This document shows positions 54,708 through 64,000 of a stretch of DNA of 64,000 bases, piece after piece. Below the pieces are notes generated by a model, which was not told where the DNA came from, ran no database searches, and saw only the letters and a list, made by a program, of their open reading frames with translations. The stretch covers positions 2,795,001 through 2,859,000 of the forward strand of contig NC_016791.1 in assembly GCF_000244875.1 (NCBI RefSeq), written 5' to 3'. The position numbers and the translations under genes are program-made. How positions within the stretch are numbered: position 1 is the stretch's first letter; every line of letters begins with the position of its first letter. The stretch is from Clostridium sp. BNL1100. Lineage in GTDB: Bacteria > Bacillota > Clostridia > Acetivibrionales > DSM-1351.

Positions 54708-56324
54708 TCAAAATAAACTATCTCTGTATTCAGAGGGTGTCATTCCTGAATACTTTTTAAATAGCTTTGAAAAATAGTGCGGGTCAGAAATACCAACCTT
54801 TTCTGCTACTTCATAGGTCTTATACCTTACATCCTTTAGAAGTTCCTTTGCTTTATCAATCCTGACATCATTAAGATAATCTACAAAACTTTTACCCAAC
54901 TCTTTTTTGAACATCCTGCTGATATAGAAGGTACTGACGTATATATTTTCTGCTACTTCGTTAAGAGTTACCTGCTCATTGTAATGGTCTTGTATATAAT
55001 CTATTGCTTTGCGTAATATAAGTTTTATACTTTTATTATTAAAACTGTTTACCTTGGATGCTATTTTTATGGATACTTCTTCCAGCAGAGAGTTAAGTTC
55101 TTCTGCTTTATCGGTCTTTTCTATGAGCTTTATCAGACTTGCTATATCCTCACCTTCTGAATACTTTTTGTCCGTATCCACCGATGAAACTGATATTCTA
55201 ATGTTATTTATTGAAGACAATGTTGTATAATAAAAATTTCGCATATAGTGTATATTTATATTGTTATTTGTCAGATAATCAGATATAAGCTTTGTATTTT
55301 CCCTTACTCCAAGGTCATTTCCCGATTTTATATTTTCAATAAGTTGTTTTTGATACTTGTCCAGTATAGAATAGTCTTCATATCTAAAAAATGAGTTTAA
55401 ATCACTATACTGAATTATAGAATTTTCTCCCATATAGCTCTTATATTCTAATGAACCCAGACATTCCTTTAGTTTGTCCGGAAGTTCCAGAGCTTCTTTT
55501 CCGTTTGAACTGACGGCTATTGTAACAGTAAAACCGAATCCGCTATTTATAACCTCTTGTAGATAGGCACATTTTTCACTTACCTTCTCAATATCCAAAG
55601 GTAAGTTATCAGATTTCTGTATTATAAAGCCTACTCTGTTACTGTTGAGCATAATGCTTAAAACTTCATAATTCTCTGCAAATATTTCTTCAAAGGATTT
55701 TACAATACCGAATTGGTAAAGGTGTTTATCATACAACGAACTGTTTGATTTATCGTTGTAGTCGTTTTCCATTACAACCAAAACAAAATTTCGTATTGAT
55801 ATATCAAAGAGCTTCATTTTTTCGTATATTTCATTTTCACTTGTATTGAGTCCGTATATAATATCATAAAGAAGTTTTTCTCTGAGTACGGGAATATTTT
55901 GTTCAAAAAGCATCCTGAACCGCTCAATCTCATTGTGCTTGTTCTTTTGTTCATTTAATTCATTAACTGCCTTTGTCAGTACAGAAGTCAGTTCTTCAAT
56001 TTTTGAGGGTTTAAGAAGAAAATCAAATGCTCCGCATTTAATAGCTTTCTGTACATAGTCAAAATCCCTGTACCCCGTTAGTATTATTATTTTTGTGTTT
56101 GGAACAATTTCCTTTACCTGCTTGATCATTTCCAAACCGTCCATTCCAGGCATACGTATATCTGTTATAATTACTTCCGGCAGATATTTTTTTATTAGAT
56201 CAATTCCTTCGATACCGTCACAGGCATCTGCACAAACCTCGCAATCAAGCTGTTTCCAATTAATAATGTTCTTGATGCCTTTTCGTATTATAGATTCATC
56301 ATCAATTATTAGAACCTTGTACAT
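54708..56324 (-). CDS. cuaR: Response regulator CuaR, AraC-type output
   Basis: A 538-residue regulator: receiver with D55 in VIITDIRMPGMDG and K near FLLKPSK, a long middle region (about 140-430), and an AraC/XylS DNA-binding domain with two helix-turn-helix units (about 435-538; VTLNEVAENIYVSTFYISRMFKKELGKSF, then GISDPHYFSKLFKKYSGMTPSEYR). YesN family. It overlaps cuaS by 23 bases. It would activate cuaABC-cbpA in response to CuaS. Confidence 0.94.
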   Translation of the reverse strand: MYKVLIIDDESIIRKGIKNIINWKQLDCEVCADACDGIEGIDLIKKYLPEVIITDIRMPGMDGLEMIKQVKEIVPNTKIIILTGYRDFDYVQKAIKCGAFDFLLKPSKIEELTSVLTKAVNELNEQKNKHNEIERFRMLFEQNIPVLREKLLYDIIYGLNTSENEIYEKMKLFDISIRNFVLVVMENDYNDKSNSSLYDKHLYQFGIVKSFEEIFAENYEVLSIMLNSNRVGFIIQKSDNLPLDIEKVSEKCAYLQEVINSGFGFTVTIAVSSNGKEALELPDKLKECLGSLEYKSYMGENSIIQYSDLNSFFRYEDYSILDKYQKQLIENIKSGNDLGVRENTKLISDYLTNNNINIHYMRNFYYTTLSSINNIRISVSSVDTDKKYSEGEDIASLIKLIEKTDKAEELNSLLEEVSIKIASKVNSFNNKSIKLILRKAIDYIQDHYNEQVTLNEVAENIYVSTFYISRMFKKELGKSFVDYLNDVRIDKAKELLKDVRYKTYEVAEKVGISDPHYFSKLFKKYSGMTPSEYRDSLF

Positions 56325-58185
56325 AATAACTCTCCTTAGTATTGAATGTTTGAAGCGGTAAAGAAACCGTTACTTTAGTAAATATGTTAACACTGCTCTC
56401 TATTTTGATACCGTATTTTTCACCGTAGAAGAGTTTTATTCTTCTATTTACATTATCAATTCCGATACTCTTGTTTTTCTTCTCTCTAAGAGATTTAAAA
56501 TATGTGTCATTATCCATTTCAAGGCTCTTATTTAACTTTATAAGATCATCTTTCGAAATTCCGTTGCCGTTGTCAATTACCTCTAATACTATTAAATCTT
56601 CCTGTATTCTGGCATTCAGCATAATGACACCTTTTTCTCTGCTGTTTTCCACTCCATGATAGACAGCATTTTCGATTAATGGCTGTATAAGAAGTCTTGG
56701 AATCTTTATATACAGAACCTGAGGGTCAATTTCTTTTTTAAGTGTTATTTTATCTTCAAATCTGCGTTTTAAGAGAGATATGTATTTATCTATATACATA
56801 AACTCCTCTTCTATGGGAATAAGCCTGTCATCCCTTCCAATACTGGCTTCAAGCAGTGCAGAAAGGTCCGTTACTATATCGCTTATCTCAGGTACGTTAT
56901 TTAACTGTGCCATCCAGTTTATTGATTCCAGTGTATTAAAGAGAAAATGGGGGTTTATTTGCGACTGTAATGCTTTCAGCTCAGCCTCTTTACGAGTAAT
57001 CTGTTCCCTGTAAATCCATGTAACCAGATGGTCAATCTCTTTAGCCATATTATTGAAGGTCTTATGCAGGAAGCCAAGTTCGTCACTTCTGTCAACCTCA
57101 ATATAACTTTCCGGTATATTGTTTATGTTCATATTTTTCATTGCCTTTACCAACCTGTTGATTGGTTTTATCATATCAAATGACATATAAATGCTGACTA
57201 CAGACAATATTATAATTGATGCAAGACAGAGCATAATTATCCTGTTTCTCAATATATTTACATCTGAATATAATTCATTTAAAGGAACAAATGTAACTAT
57301 TCTCCAATTAATATTATCTTTTAAATATGTATAAGCAACAAAAATATTATTTTCCTGATCTATAAAAGAATCCTCATCATACGGTGTATCCTTTATTATG
57401 GATTTATACCTTTCCAATGCCGATTTATTCTTTGATACAATTATATCACTATTTGGTGAAAGAATTGTAGTATTTTGCATGACCTCAGATTCCAGTCCCT
57501 TTAAAACATCCTTCAAAGAATCCATTTTTATTTGGACTACCAACATTCCTATTTCCGTATAATCATCCCTGTTGTATACCTTTTTTACTAAATAAGCATT
57601 CTTGACAACTCCTGAGGACGTTTCAAAGAACCAGGCTGCTTTTCTGGTAACTTCATCAGCCTTTTCACTCATTCGGGAGTATTCTCTGTTTACTACTGAC
57701 CTTAGCTCCGAGTCAGTACTTGGATAACGTCTCGGTAGTACTAAACCGCTGTCAGTTACTATGCAAATAGAATTAATTTCAGGTCTATTGCCTTTTACCG
57801 TTATAAATAGGTTTGTTAACTGAGAATCTATTTCATGAATGCCCATCTCCGTTAAATTATTATTGTTATTACCTGTATCATAGCTGATTAAAGCGTCATA
57901 TATATTTTTATCCATACTTATGTCACCGGATATGTTGGTCAAATTTGTTACCGTATCTTGTAGTCTTAATCCGATAGAGCTAAGTACATCATTAGAGTAC
58001 GATAGAGATTTGCTATTAATAATTTCTTCTGAACTCTTATAAGCAAAAAACCCTACAAATATAAGAGGTATTAAAATTTGTAGGTTTACTACAAGCAGTA
58101 ATTTCTTTTTTATTGATATGTTTTTGTAAAATTGTGAGCTTCTAAGTATTTTAGAAAACATGCTTGAAGTAATTTTATTTATCAT
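56302..58185 (-). CDS. cuaS: Sensor histidine kinase CuaS, YesM family
   Basis: A 627-residue kinase: membrane segment 1 (about 27-49), an extracellular dCache-type sensor (about 50-320), membrane segment 2 (about 325-345), HAMP, a His_kinase domain with phosphoacceptor in SQINPHFLFNTLESI, and a HATPase domain with NAVYHGVENS and DNGNGIS. The LytS/YesM type pairs with AraC-output regulators such as CuaR. The sensor probably contacts the binding protein CuaD rather than sugar itself. Confidence 0.94.
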   Translation of the reverse strand: MINKITSSMFSKILRSSQFYKNISIKKKLLLVVNLQILIPLIFVGFFAYKSSEEIINSKSLSYSNDVLSSIGLRLQDTVTNLTNISGDISMDKNIYDALISYDTGNNNNNLTEMGIHEIDSQLTNLFITVKGNRPEINSICIVTDSGLVLPRRYPSTDSELRSVVNREYSRMSEKADEVTRKAAWFFETSSGVVKNAYLVKKVYNRDDYTEIGMLVVQIKMDSLKDVLKGLESEVMQNTTILSPNSDIIVSKNKSALERYKSIIKDTPYDEDSFIDQENNIFVAYTYLKDNINWRIVTFVPLNELYSDVNILRNRIIMLCLASIIILSVVSIYMSFDMIKPINRLVKAMKNMNINNIPESYIEVDRSDELGFLHKTFNNMAKEIDHLVTWIYREQITRKEAELKALQSQINPHFLFNTLESINWMAQLNNVPEISDIVTDLSALLEASIGRDDRLIPIEEEFMYIDKYISLLKRRFEDKITLKKEIDPQVLYIKIPRLLIQPLIENAVYHGVENSREKGVIMLNARIQEDLIVLEVIDNGNGISKDDLIKLNKSLEMDNDTYFKSLREKKNKSIGIDNVNRRIKLFYGEKYGIKIESSVNIFTKVTVSLPLQTFNTKESYYVQGSNN

Positions 58186-58231
58186 TATTCCACCATATCC
58201 TAAGCACGAGTAATTAACAAAATGCTATAAA

Positions 58232-59530
58232 TCATTGCAATCTATTCAAAGCTTTTTCCCATATTTCTTCCGCAGAGATTTTATTATCAAGATAATTTGG
58301 AAACTCCTTAACAATAACCTTTTCCCATGTGCTTCTATCTATTACATGATCAGGAATGGCACACCGATTCTGTTCTGGAGTTTTTTCATAAACACCGATA
58401 CTTTGTTTTGCCAATGCGTTATAGGGGGTCTCCATTGATATGTTTAATGTACTGAATAAGCCGGCTTCCTTGTATAAATAGTCTGATGTGTCCTTTGACG
58501 TGAGGAACTTCATAAGTTTTACCGTGTTTTCTTTACCTTCTGGTGCGCTCCATGCACTTTTACTTATGTAAAAGGTTCCCCCACCTAAACCTGCAGGTAT
58601 TTTACTACTTCCATTTCCCATAGACGGAAACGGTATCATTTCAACAGTTTTATCAAATTTACCAAAGTATGCTGCAAACCATGACCCCTGAACTATCATG
58701 GCTGCCTGTTTCTTTATAAAAAGATTGTTTCTTTCTTCGCTGGTAATAGATATTAAATCATCCGGAAATGCATGCATTTCATATAGTTCTTTCATATATT
58801 TCATTGCATCTATGTAGCATTTATTTATCTTATTATTAACTATAAACTTTTCTACTCCTTCGTTTCCTCCGAGGCTGGCAATCATATTCTGATATATATA
58901 TGAGCCTTCGGCGGTAGCGTTATAGGCTATAGGGGTTATGTTGTGCTTATTAAATATATTTATTGCATTTTTAAGCTCCTGATAATTTTGAGGTATTTTT
59001 ACACCAAATTGCTGAAATAAATCCTTATTGATAAACATCCCTTCAAATACAAGCTCAAAAGGTATTCCAAATATCCTGTTATTGTAGGTAGTCAAATCAA
59101 AGTAGTTTCCCTTGAAGCTTTCCATCCATTCACTGTCCTTCCTGAGCATGTCCGTAAGGTCAGCAAGCTTGTTTGCCCTGATCATATATTTTATATCCGA
59201 GCACGGCCATAAACCAAAAACATCGGGTTCGTTACCTGACGCAAACCTCGTTTTAAGAGTAGGCAAATATTCATCTCCAAAAATAGATTGATTGGAAACT
59301 TTTATAGTAGGATTTTCATTTTCAAATTTGTCCAGCAAATCGGTCAAACATCCGGCTTTGCTGTCAACACCGCCCCAACTTGTCATTAAACTTATTGTAC
59401 TGGTTTCAGTGTGATTAATTTTACTGTTACGAGCGTCTGAAACATACGATTTATCACTACCACAGGAAACTGATATAATACTGACTAATGTAAATAGTAC
59501 TAAACATAAAAGTTTTTTTGAGTGTTGCAT
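58232..59530 (-). CDS. cuaD: Cellobiose-sensing binding lipoprotein CuaD
   Basis: A 432-residue family 1 solute-binding lipoprotein; lipobox ISVSCGSD. The start at 59530 (MQHSKK) follows TTGGAG; the frame to 59602 would add an uncharacteristic extra N-terminus. It lies first in a cuaD-cuaS-cuaR unit and has no permease of its own, so it is a signalling binding protein. The R. cellulolyticum CuaD is reported to be specific for cellobiose, with higher affinity than CuaA, and needed for growth on cellobiose and cellulose. Confidence 0.93.
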   Translation of the reverse strand: MQHSKKLLCLVLFTLVSIISVSCGSDKSYVSDARNSKINHTETSTISLMTSWGGVDSKAGCLTDLLDKFENENPTIKVSNQSIFGDEYLPTLKTRFASGNEPDVFGLWPCSDIKYMIRANKLADLTDMLRKDSEWMESFKGNYFDLTTYNNRIFGIPFELVFEGMFINKDLFQQFGVKIPQNYQELKNAINIFNKHNITPIAYNATAEGSYIYQNMIASLGGNEGVEKFIVNNKINKCYIDAMKYMKELYEMHAFPDDLISITSEERNNLFIKKQAAMIVQGSWFAAYFGKFDKTVEMIPFPSMGNGSSKIPAGLGGGTFYISKSAWSAPEGKENTVKLMKFLTSKDTSDYLYKEAGLFSTLNISMETPYNALAKQSIGVYEKTPEQNRCAIPDHVIDRSTWEKVIVKEFPNYLDNKISAEEIWEKALNRLQ

Positions 59531-59716
59531 TTGTTTCACTCCAATTCTTATTTTATATAGCCATTTTTTGTCTACTATTAAGAACGAGGATAACACAATC
59601 ATTCAGGAGAATCCTAAATTTTTTTATACCATATACAATTATAAATACTATTAGGCATATATTGCAATATATTACAATTAAATAATGACTTACTGCAACA
59701 TAATTTATCAACATTA

Positions 59717-59751
59717 AAATAGCAGCAAGAGTTGGATTCCTGCTGCTATTT
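59717..59751 (-). terminator. Terminator of clpE
   Basis: AAATAGCAGCA pairs with TGCTGCTATTT; T-rich on the minus strand. It starts 15 bases after the clpE stop. Confidence 0.85.
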
Positions 59752-59765
59752 ATAATAATAAAATG

Positions 59766-62117
59766 CTAGACAATTTTTAATGTTACTTCATTATTTTCAT
59801 CTAAGTCTACCCCTACAAGAGAACCTTCTTTTATTGTACCTTTTAAGAACTCTTCTGAAAGGCGATCCTCTATATAGTTCTGTACTGTTCTTCTCAAAGG
59901 TCTGGCGCCAAACTTAGGATCATAGCCTTTTTCCAATATGAATTCTTTAACCTTATCGGAAACATTTACTCTGATATCCTTTTCACCGGCTTCTTGGTAA
60001 ACTTCTTCCAGCATCAGATCGATTATTTTCTTTAATTCCTCTTTTCCAAGTTCAGTAAATACAATTATCTCATCTATTCTATTGAGAAATTCCGGCCTGA
60101 AAGTTTCTTTTATTACATCTCGTACTTTGCTTTCAAGGGCAGTATAGGTATTGTTTGAAAAACCTATGCCACCGGATTTAAAATTAGTTCCTGCATTTGA
60201 TGTCATGATAATAATAGTATTCTCAAAGTTTACAGTCTTACCGTGACTATCTGTCAATCTTCCGTCTTCAAGAATTTGAAGCAGCATATTGAATACGTCC
60301 GGATGAGCTTTTTCAATTTCATCCAAAAGTATTACTGAATATGGTCTTCTCCTTACTTTTTCTGTTAATTGACCTGCATCATCATATCCAACATATCCCG
60401 GAGGTGAACCAATTAACTTGGAAACTGTATGCTTTTCCATGTATTCAGACATATCAAGCCTTATCAGTGCTTCCTCACTTCCAAACAGTTCAGTTGAAAG
60501 TGCTCGTACAAGCTCGGTTTTACCAACGCCTGTTGGCCCTACAAAAATAAAGGATGATGGTTTTTTCTTCTTTTTAAACCCAGACCTGCTTCTTCTTATT
60601 GCTTTTGCTACTCCTTCTACAGCTTTTTCCTGTCCTATTACCCTTTGATGGATACGTGTTTCCAGGCTTATTAGTTTTTCGGCTTCACCCTCGGTGAGCC
60701 TTTGAATAGGAATTTTAGTCCACGCTTCTATTACTGCTGCTATATCTTCCATGGTAAGTTCAACATCTTTACTGGTATCCTCTATATCTTTAATAAGCTC
60801 ATTAAGCTTACACTCATAGACCTTTAAATCTGCTGCCTTCTGGTAGTCTTCTATTGAATCCGCTGAAACCGCAAATTCTTTCTCTTCTTGAACCCTTTTC
60901 AGTTCTTCCTTGTATGACTCAAGCTCAGCCAATTTTGTATTATTCAGGTTAGCTCTTGAGCCTGCTTCATCTATTACATCTATGGCTTTGTCAGGCAAAA
61001 GTCTGTCGGTTATATACCTTTCAGAATAATTTACTGCAGCCTTTACTATCTCGTCACTTATTTTAACCCTGTGATATTGTTCATAGTAGTGTTTGATACC
61101 TTTTAAAATTTCTATACTTTCTTCAATGGATGGTTCATCAACAATTATAGGTTGGAATCTCCTCTCCAAAGCAGTATCTTTTTCTATATGCTTTCTATAT
61201 TCATTCAGAGTTGTAGCTCCAATTACCTGAATTTCACCTCTGGATAATGCAGGCTTCAAAATGTTTGCGGCATTCATTGCACCTTCAGCCTCGCCGGCAC
61301 CCATTATATTATGAAGTTCATCGATTACAAGAATTATATTTCCGAATGATTTGGCTTCTTCGATTATCCCCTTCATCCTGCTTTCAAACTGTCCTCTGAA
61401 CTGTGTTCCTGCAACAACACTGGTCATATCTAAAAGATAAACCTCAGAACTCTGTATTTTTGCAGGAACTGTTTTTTCAGCAATCCTTAATGCCAGTCCT
61501 TCTGCAATAGCAGTTTTACCTACACCGGGTTCTCCTATTAAAACAGGATTGTTTTTAGTCCTTCTGTTTAAAATCTGAATAACTCTTTCAATTTCACGGG
61601 TTCTGCCTATAATCTTATCAATACTTCCTTCTTTAGCCTTGTCAATAAGATTAGTACCATACATTTCAAGATATTTTTTCTTTTTAACAGTCTTTTTATC
61701 CTGAGCTTTTGTTTTAGTAGAATTTTTATCCTTTTCATCCCCGTCTTTATCCTGCCCCATGGGCTGAAGGCTTTTTGAATTATTTGCTTCAATATCATTT
61801 GAATCATTTGCCTTTGGAAATGCCTTATTCAATATACTAAAAAAAGGATTTGCCTGATTAATGTTTTCAGGGTCTACCTGCATTGCTTCCATTATTTCAG
61901 ACCCGTCCATCTCTTCAAGCATATCTCCTACTTGTTTGCTTATATTATCAAGCTCATATTCTGTCATACCAGTTTGCGACAGTAATTGATCTATGGGCTG
62001 TAAATTCTGCTTCTTTGCACAGCTTACACATAAGCCTTCCTGAATTTGCTTCCCGTCTATAATTTTTGTTACAAACACAACTGCAATATTTTTATTACAA
62101 ATGGAACATTTTATCAT
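59766..62117 (-). CDS. clpE: ClpE-type AAA+ unfoldase
   Basis: A 783-residue HSP100 with two AAA+ modules. The N-terminus is a four-cysteine zinc finger (C4, C7, C30, C33), the hallmark of ClpE, and not the Clp-N repeats of ClpC. NBD1 has GEPGVGKTA and IDELHN. The middle has a UVR-type coiled coil ([22 protein letters not shown]). NBD2 has [14 protein letters not shown] and [14 protein letters not shown]. An acidic/lysine-rich linker (about 105-145) joins the N-domain. It feeds ClpP. A single gene, no CtsR operator seen. Confidence 0.92.
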   Translation of the reverse strand: MIKCSICNKNIAVVFVTKIIDGKQIQEGLCVSCAKKQNLQPIDQLLSQTGMTEYELDNISKQVGDMLEEMDGSEIMEAMQVDPENINQANPFFSILNKAFPKANDSNDIEANNSKSLQPMGQDKDGDEKDKNSTKTKAQDKKTVKKKKYLEMYGTNLIDKAKEGSIDKIIGRTREIERVIQILNRRTKNNPVLIGEPGVGKTAIAEGLALRIAEKTVPAKIQSSEVYLLDMTSVVAGTQFRGQFESRMKGIIEEAKSFGNIILVIDELHNIMGAGEAEGAMNAANILKPALSRGEIQVIGATTLNEYRKHIEKDTALERRFQPIIVDEPSIEESIEILKGIKHYYEQYHRVKISDEIVKAAVNYSERYITDRLLPDKAIDVIDEAGSRANLNNTKLAELESYKEELKRVQEEKEFAVSADSIEDYQKAADLKVYECKLNELIKDIEDTSKDVELTMEDIAAVIEAWTKIPIQRLTEGEAEKLISLETRIHQRVIGQEKAVEGVAKAIRRSRSGFKKKKKPSSFIFVGPTGVGKTELVRALSTELFGSEEALIRLDMSEYMEKHTVSKLIGSPPGYVGYDDAGQLTEKVRRRPYSVILLDEIEKAHPDVFNMLLQILEDGRLTDSHGKTVNFENTIIIMTSNAGTNFKSGGIGFSNNTYTALESKVRDVIKETFRPEFLNRIDEIIVFTELGKEELKKIIDLMLEEVYQEAGEKDIRVNVSDKVKEFILEKGYDPKFGARPLRRTVQNYIEDRLSEEFLKGTIKEGSLVGVDLDENNEVTLKIV

Positions 62118-62437
62118 TTAATCACCTCTTCTTTTAATTCCAGTATATTCCTTCCAATATATATACTATATTATTTCCATAAATGTCCAACAATTTATTA
62201 TTTAATCTTCTTTTTTATCTATATTAGTTTTTACTAGTATAACACAAGTACATTTCGAGGTCTAACCGATTTGCTTTTATTTTTTTGATTTTTGTCTTAT
62301 ATAAGTAGTTCATATTCTAAAAGACGAATAAACCTGAATTATAGTCCTAATATCTAATCTATACGACTCTAATTCAGGTTTATTAATGTGTAATTGTAAC
62401 CATTTCTATTTAGAAATAAGTACGTTTTTAATAATTA
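62118..62437. other. Intergenic region between clpE and the phosphate transporter
   Basis: About 320 bases. Apart from the terminator at 62327-62384 I see only AT-rich sequence that should hold the clpE promoter; no CtsR-type heptad repeat is recognisable. Confidence 0.5.
62327..62384 (-). terminator. Terminator of the PiT transporter gene
   Basis: AATAAACCTGAATTA pairs with TAATTCAGGTTTATT, with a partly paired loop and T-rich tail on the minus strand. Confidence 0.8.
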
Positions 62438-63436
62438 TTAAGCAAAGAATTTAAATATAGTTGTTATAAATGCTCCAATTATTGCTGATACAGGAATTGT
62501 AAATATCCAAGCATATACTATATTTCTTGCCAGTGCCCATTTTACAGCAGATAACCTTTTTGAAGCTCCAACACCCATTATTGATGTTGATATAACATGT
62601 GTTGTACTTACAGGTGCTCCGAAGTGTGTCATTGTTTCAATAACAATTGCTGCCCCTGTTTCAGCTGCAAAACCGCCAATTGGCTGAAGCCTGATCATGT
62701 TAACACCTATTGTTTTAATAATTTTCCATCCGCCTATTGACGTACCAAGTGCCATTGAGACAGCACATGCCAACATAACCCAAGGCTGAACTCCTGTATG
62801 GCCATTATTTAAATTTGCACCTATTAATGCCAGTGTTATTATTCCCATTGACTTCTGAGCATCATTATTTCCGTGAGAATATGCCATAAATGCTGCTGAA
62901 ACTATTTGTAATTTAGAGAACCATTTATTTACGAACCTTTGAGAAAAAGGACGGAGTATCTTGTATAGAAATGACATAAACACAAAACCAATTACAAAAC
63001 CTATTACCGGGGACGTAATTAATGGTATAACAACCTTGTCCAGTATACCTTGCCATTTTACTATGCTTAACCCACCTGAATATGCTATTGATGAACCTAC
63101 AAGAGCACCTATCAACGCATGTGATGAACTACTTGGTATACCAAAATACCATGTAATCAAATCCCATATAATTGAAGCTATTAAAGTTGCTATAATTACA
63201 TATTGTACCTTAATCATGGTACTATCAACCAGGCCGTTAGTAATAGTATGAGCTACCTTACTGCTCATTAATGCACCTATAAAATTAAGTACTGCAGACA
63301 TTAAAATGGCCTGACGGGGTGACAAAACTCTTGTTGAAACTGAAGTAGCGATAGAATTTGCGGTATCGTGGAATCCGTTTATAAAATCAAATCCTAGTGC
63401 CAGTACAACAACTACTACTAATGAAACACTAAGCAT
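62438..63436 (-). CDS. pit: Inorganic phosphate transporter, PiT family
   Basis: A 332-residue membrane protein with about ten segments and the twin signature repeats: GFDFINGFHDTANSIATSV near the N-terminus and AYSHGNNDAQKSMGII in the second half. The GANG-type Asn/Asp residues are in place. It imports phosphate with H+ or Na+. The gene overlaps the upstream DUF47 gene by eight bases, the standard pair. It is a low-affinity partner to the Pst system 20 kb away. Confidence 0.94.
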   Translation of the reverse strand: MLSVSLVVVVVLALGFDFINGFHDTANSIATSVSTRVLSPRQAILMSAVLNFIGALMSSKVAHTITNGLVDSTMIKVQYVIIATLIASIIWDLITWYFGIPSSSSHALIGALVGSSIAYSGGLSIVKWQGILDKVVIPLITSPVIGFVIGFVFMSFLYKILRPFSQRFVNKWFSKLQIVSAAFMAYSHGNNDAQKSMGIITLALIGANLNNGHTGVQPWVMLACAVSMALGTSIGGWKIIKTIGVNMIRLQPIGGFAAETGAAIVIETMTHFGAPVSTTHVISTSIMGVGASKRLSAVKWALARNIVYAWIFTIPVSAIIGAFITTIFKFFA

Positions 63437-64000
63437 TTTTCATAACAACCCCTTCTACTATATTCGCAACGTCCTCACAAGCATCTATGGTATTTTCAAG
63501 AAGTTCAAATATTTCTTTCCACTTTATAACTTCTACTGCGTCATGCTCAGTTATAAACAGGTTTGCCATTGCATCTCTGAAAATAGTATCAGCTTCATCC
63601 TCAACATTGTTTACTTCAATTATTTTGTTCTGGAGCTGTTTGCTCTTCTTCATATTTTTCATTTCAATCATTACATTTTTCAGCTCGCTTGTTGCTCTGA
63701 CAATCAACTTTGTCATGGTAACAGCTTCGGGTTTTACAGACTTAACGTTATACATGCTAAACCTATGCGCAGCAGTTTCAATATCATCTGTAATGTTATC
63801 CAGTTCTTTTGCTATTGTGAAAATATCTTCACGGTCAATCGGGGTAATAAAAGATTGGTTAAGCTCATTTAGAATTTTATGGACATTACTATCGCATGCA
63901 TGCTCAGTTCCTTCTATAGTTGAGATCTTTTCATTAACATTTACATAGTTTGTAGTTAAATCCTCAAGAAGTGATGCTGCTTTGCAAATAATCTCACATG
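63429..64000 (-). CDS. DUF47 PhoU-like protein (YkaA), N-terminus beyond window
   Basis: At least 190 residues; the frame is open to the right edge, so the start lies outside. The visible sequence is helical (LLEDLTTNYVNVNEKISTIE, then FITPIDREDIFTIAKELDNI and EVNNVEDEADTIFRDAMANLF) with the D/ExxD pattern of PhoU relatives. DUF47 proteins are encoded next to PiT transporters and thought to regulate them. The stop codon overlaps the pit start. Confidence 0.9.
   Translation of the reverse strand, partial: CEIICKAASLLEDLTTNYVNVNEKISTIEGTEHACDSNVHKILNELNQSFITPIDREDIFTIAKELDNITDDIETAAHRFSMYNVKSVKPEAVTMTKLIVRATSELKNVMIEMKNMKKSKQLQNKIIEVNNVEDEADTIFRDAMANLFITEHDAVEVIKWKEIFELLENTIDACEDVANIVEGVVMKNA

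Overview
The window is low-GC, spore-former-type clostridial DNA. Its strongest taxonomic marker is the cluster cuaD-cuaS-cuaR-cuaA-cuaB-cuaC-cbpA (about 48.1-59.5 kb). This matches the seven-gene cellodextrin sensing, uptake and phosphorolysis locus described in the cellulosome producer Ruminiclostridium cellulolyticum. I therefore read the window as R. cellulolyticum or a very close relative. T-box leaders, AGGAGG-type ribosome sites, CotF-like coat proteins, MurT/GatD and a Clo7bot-type peptide operon all fit Clostridia.

Layout. 0-2.3 kb, minus strand: end of a division cluster (start of ftsA, small basic protein, divIB/ftsQ) and the C-terminal three quarters of murA. 2.3-12.9 kb: a 10.5-kb block with murT-gatD, a T-box-controlled DAHP synthase, a lytic transglycosylase, coaE, polA, an ECF sigma/anti-sigma pair and a lone receiver protein. 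12.9-13.2 kb: the missing N-terminal quarter of the same murA, also on the minus strand. 13.2-21 kb: coat-type proteins, K+ transport (KtrB/TrkH-like pore and two RCK proteins), T-box-tyrS, a DUF421/DUF4363 pair and a cation/Ca2+ exchanger. 21-23 kb: an intact IS1182-type element ending on the CCA of tRNA-Val(GAC). 23-34.4 kb: MFS transporter, SDR, a YkgJ/DJ-1 fusion, CYTH protein, yqeY, rpsU, HIT protein, T-box-alaS, HAD phosphatase, argJ and a CheW-like protein. 34.5-37.7 kb: a four-gene RiPP operon (radical SAM/SPASM enzyme, maturation protein, acyl-carrier-related protein, and a 54-residue Cys-rich precursor too short for routine gene calling). 38-48 kb: chemoreceptor and a phosphate regulon (pstS, pstC-pstA, pstB-phoU-phoP-phoR) with clear 11-bp-periodic Pho boxes. 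48-59.6 kb: the cua/cbpA locus. 59.7-64 kb: ClpE-like ATPase, PiT phosphate transporter and the partial DUF47/PhoU-like partner.

How the genes work together. CuaD (binding protein), CuaS (sensor) and CuaR (AraC-type regulator) would sense cellobiose outside the cell and switch on cuaABC-cbpA. CuaABC imports cellodextrins using an ATPase encoded elsewhere, and CbpA phosphorolyses cellobiose. PhoPR governs the divergent pst operons. Three T-boxes link tyrS, alaS and aromatic amino-acid synthesis to tRNA charging.

The two most notable observations are the split murA and the Clo7bot/CLI_3235-like peptide operon. The murA halves rejoin in frame to a normal 418-residue protein, and 11-bp inverted repeats sit next to both breakpoints. 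In the peptide operon, the acyl-carrier-like protein has lost the phosphopantetheine serine.
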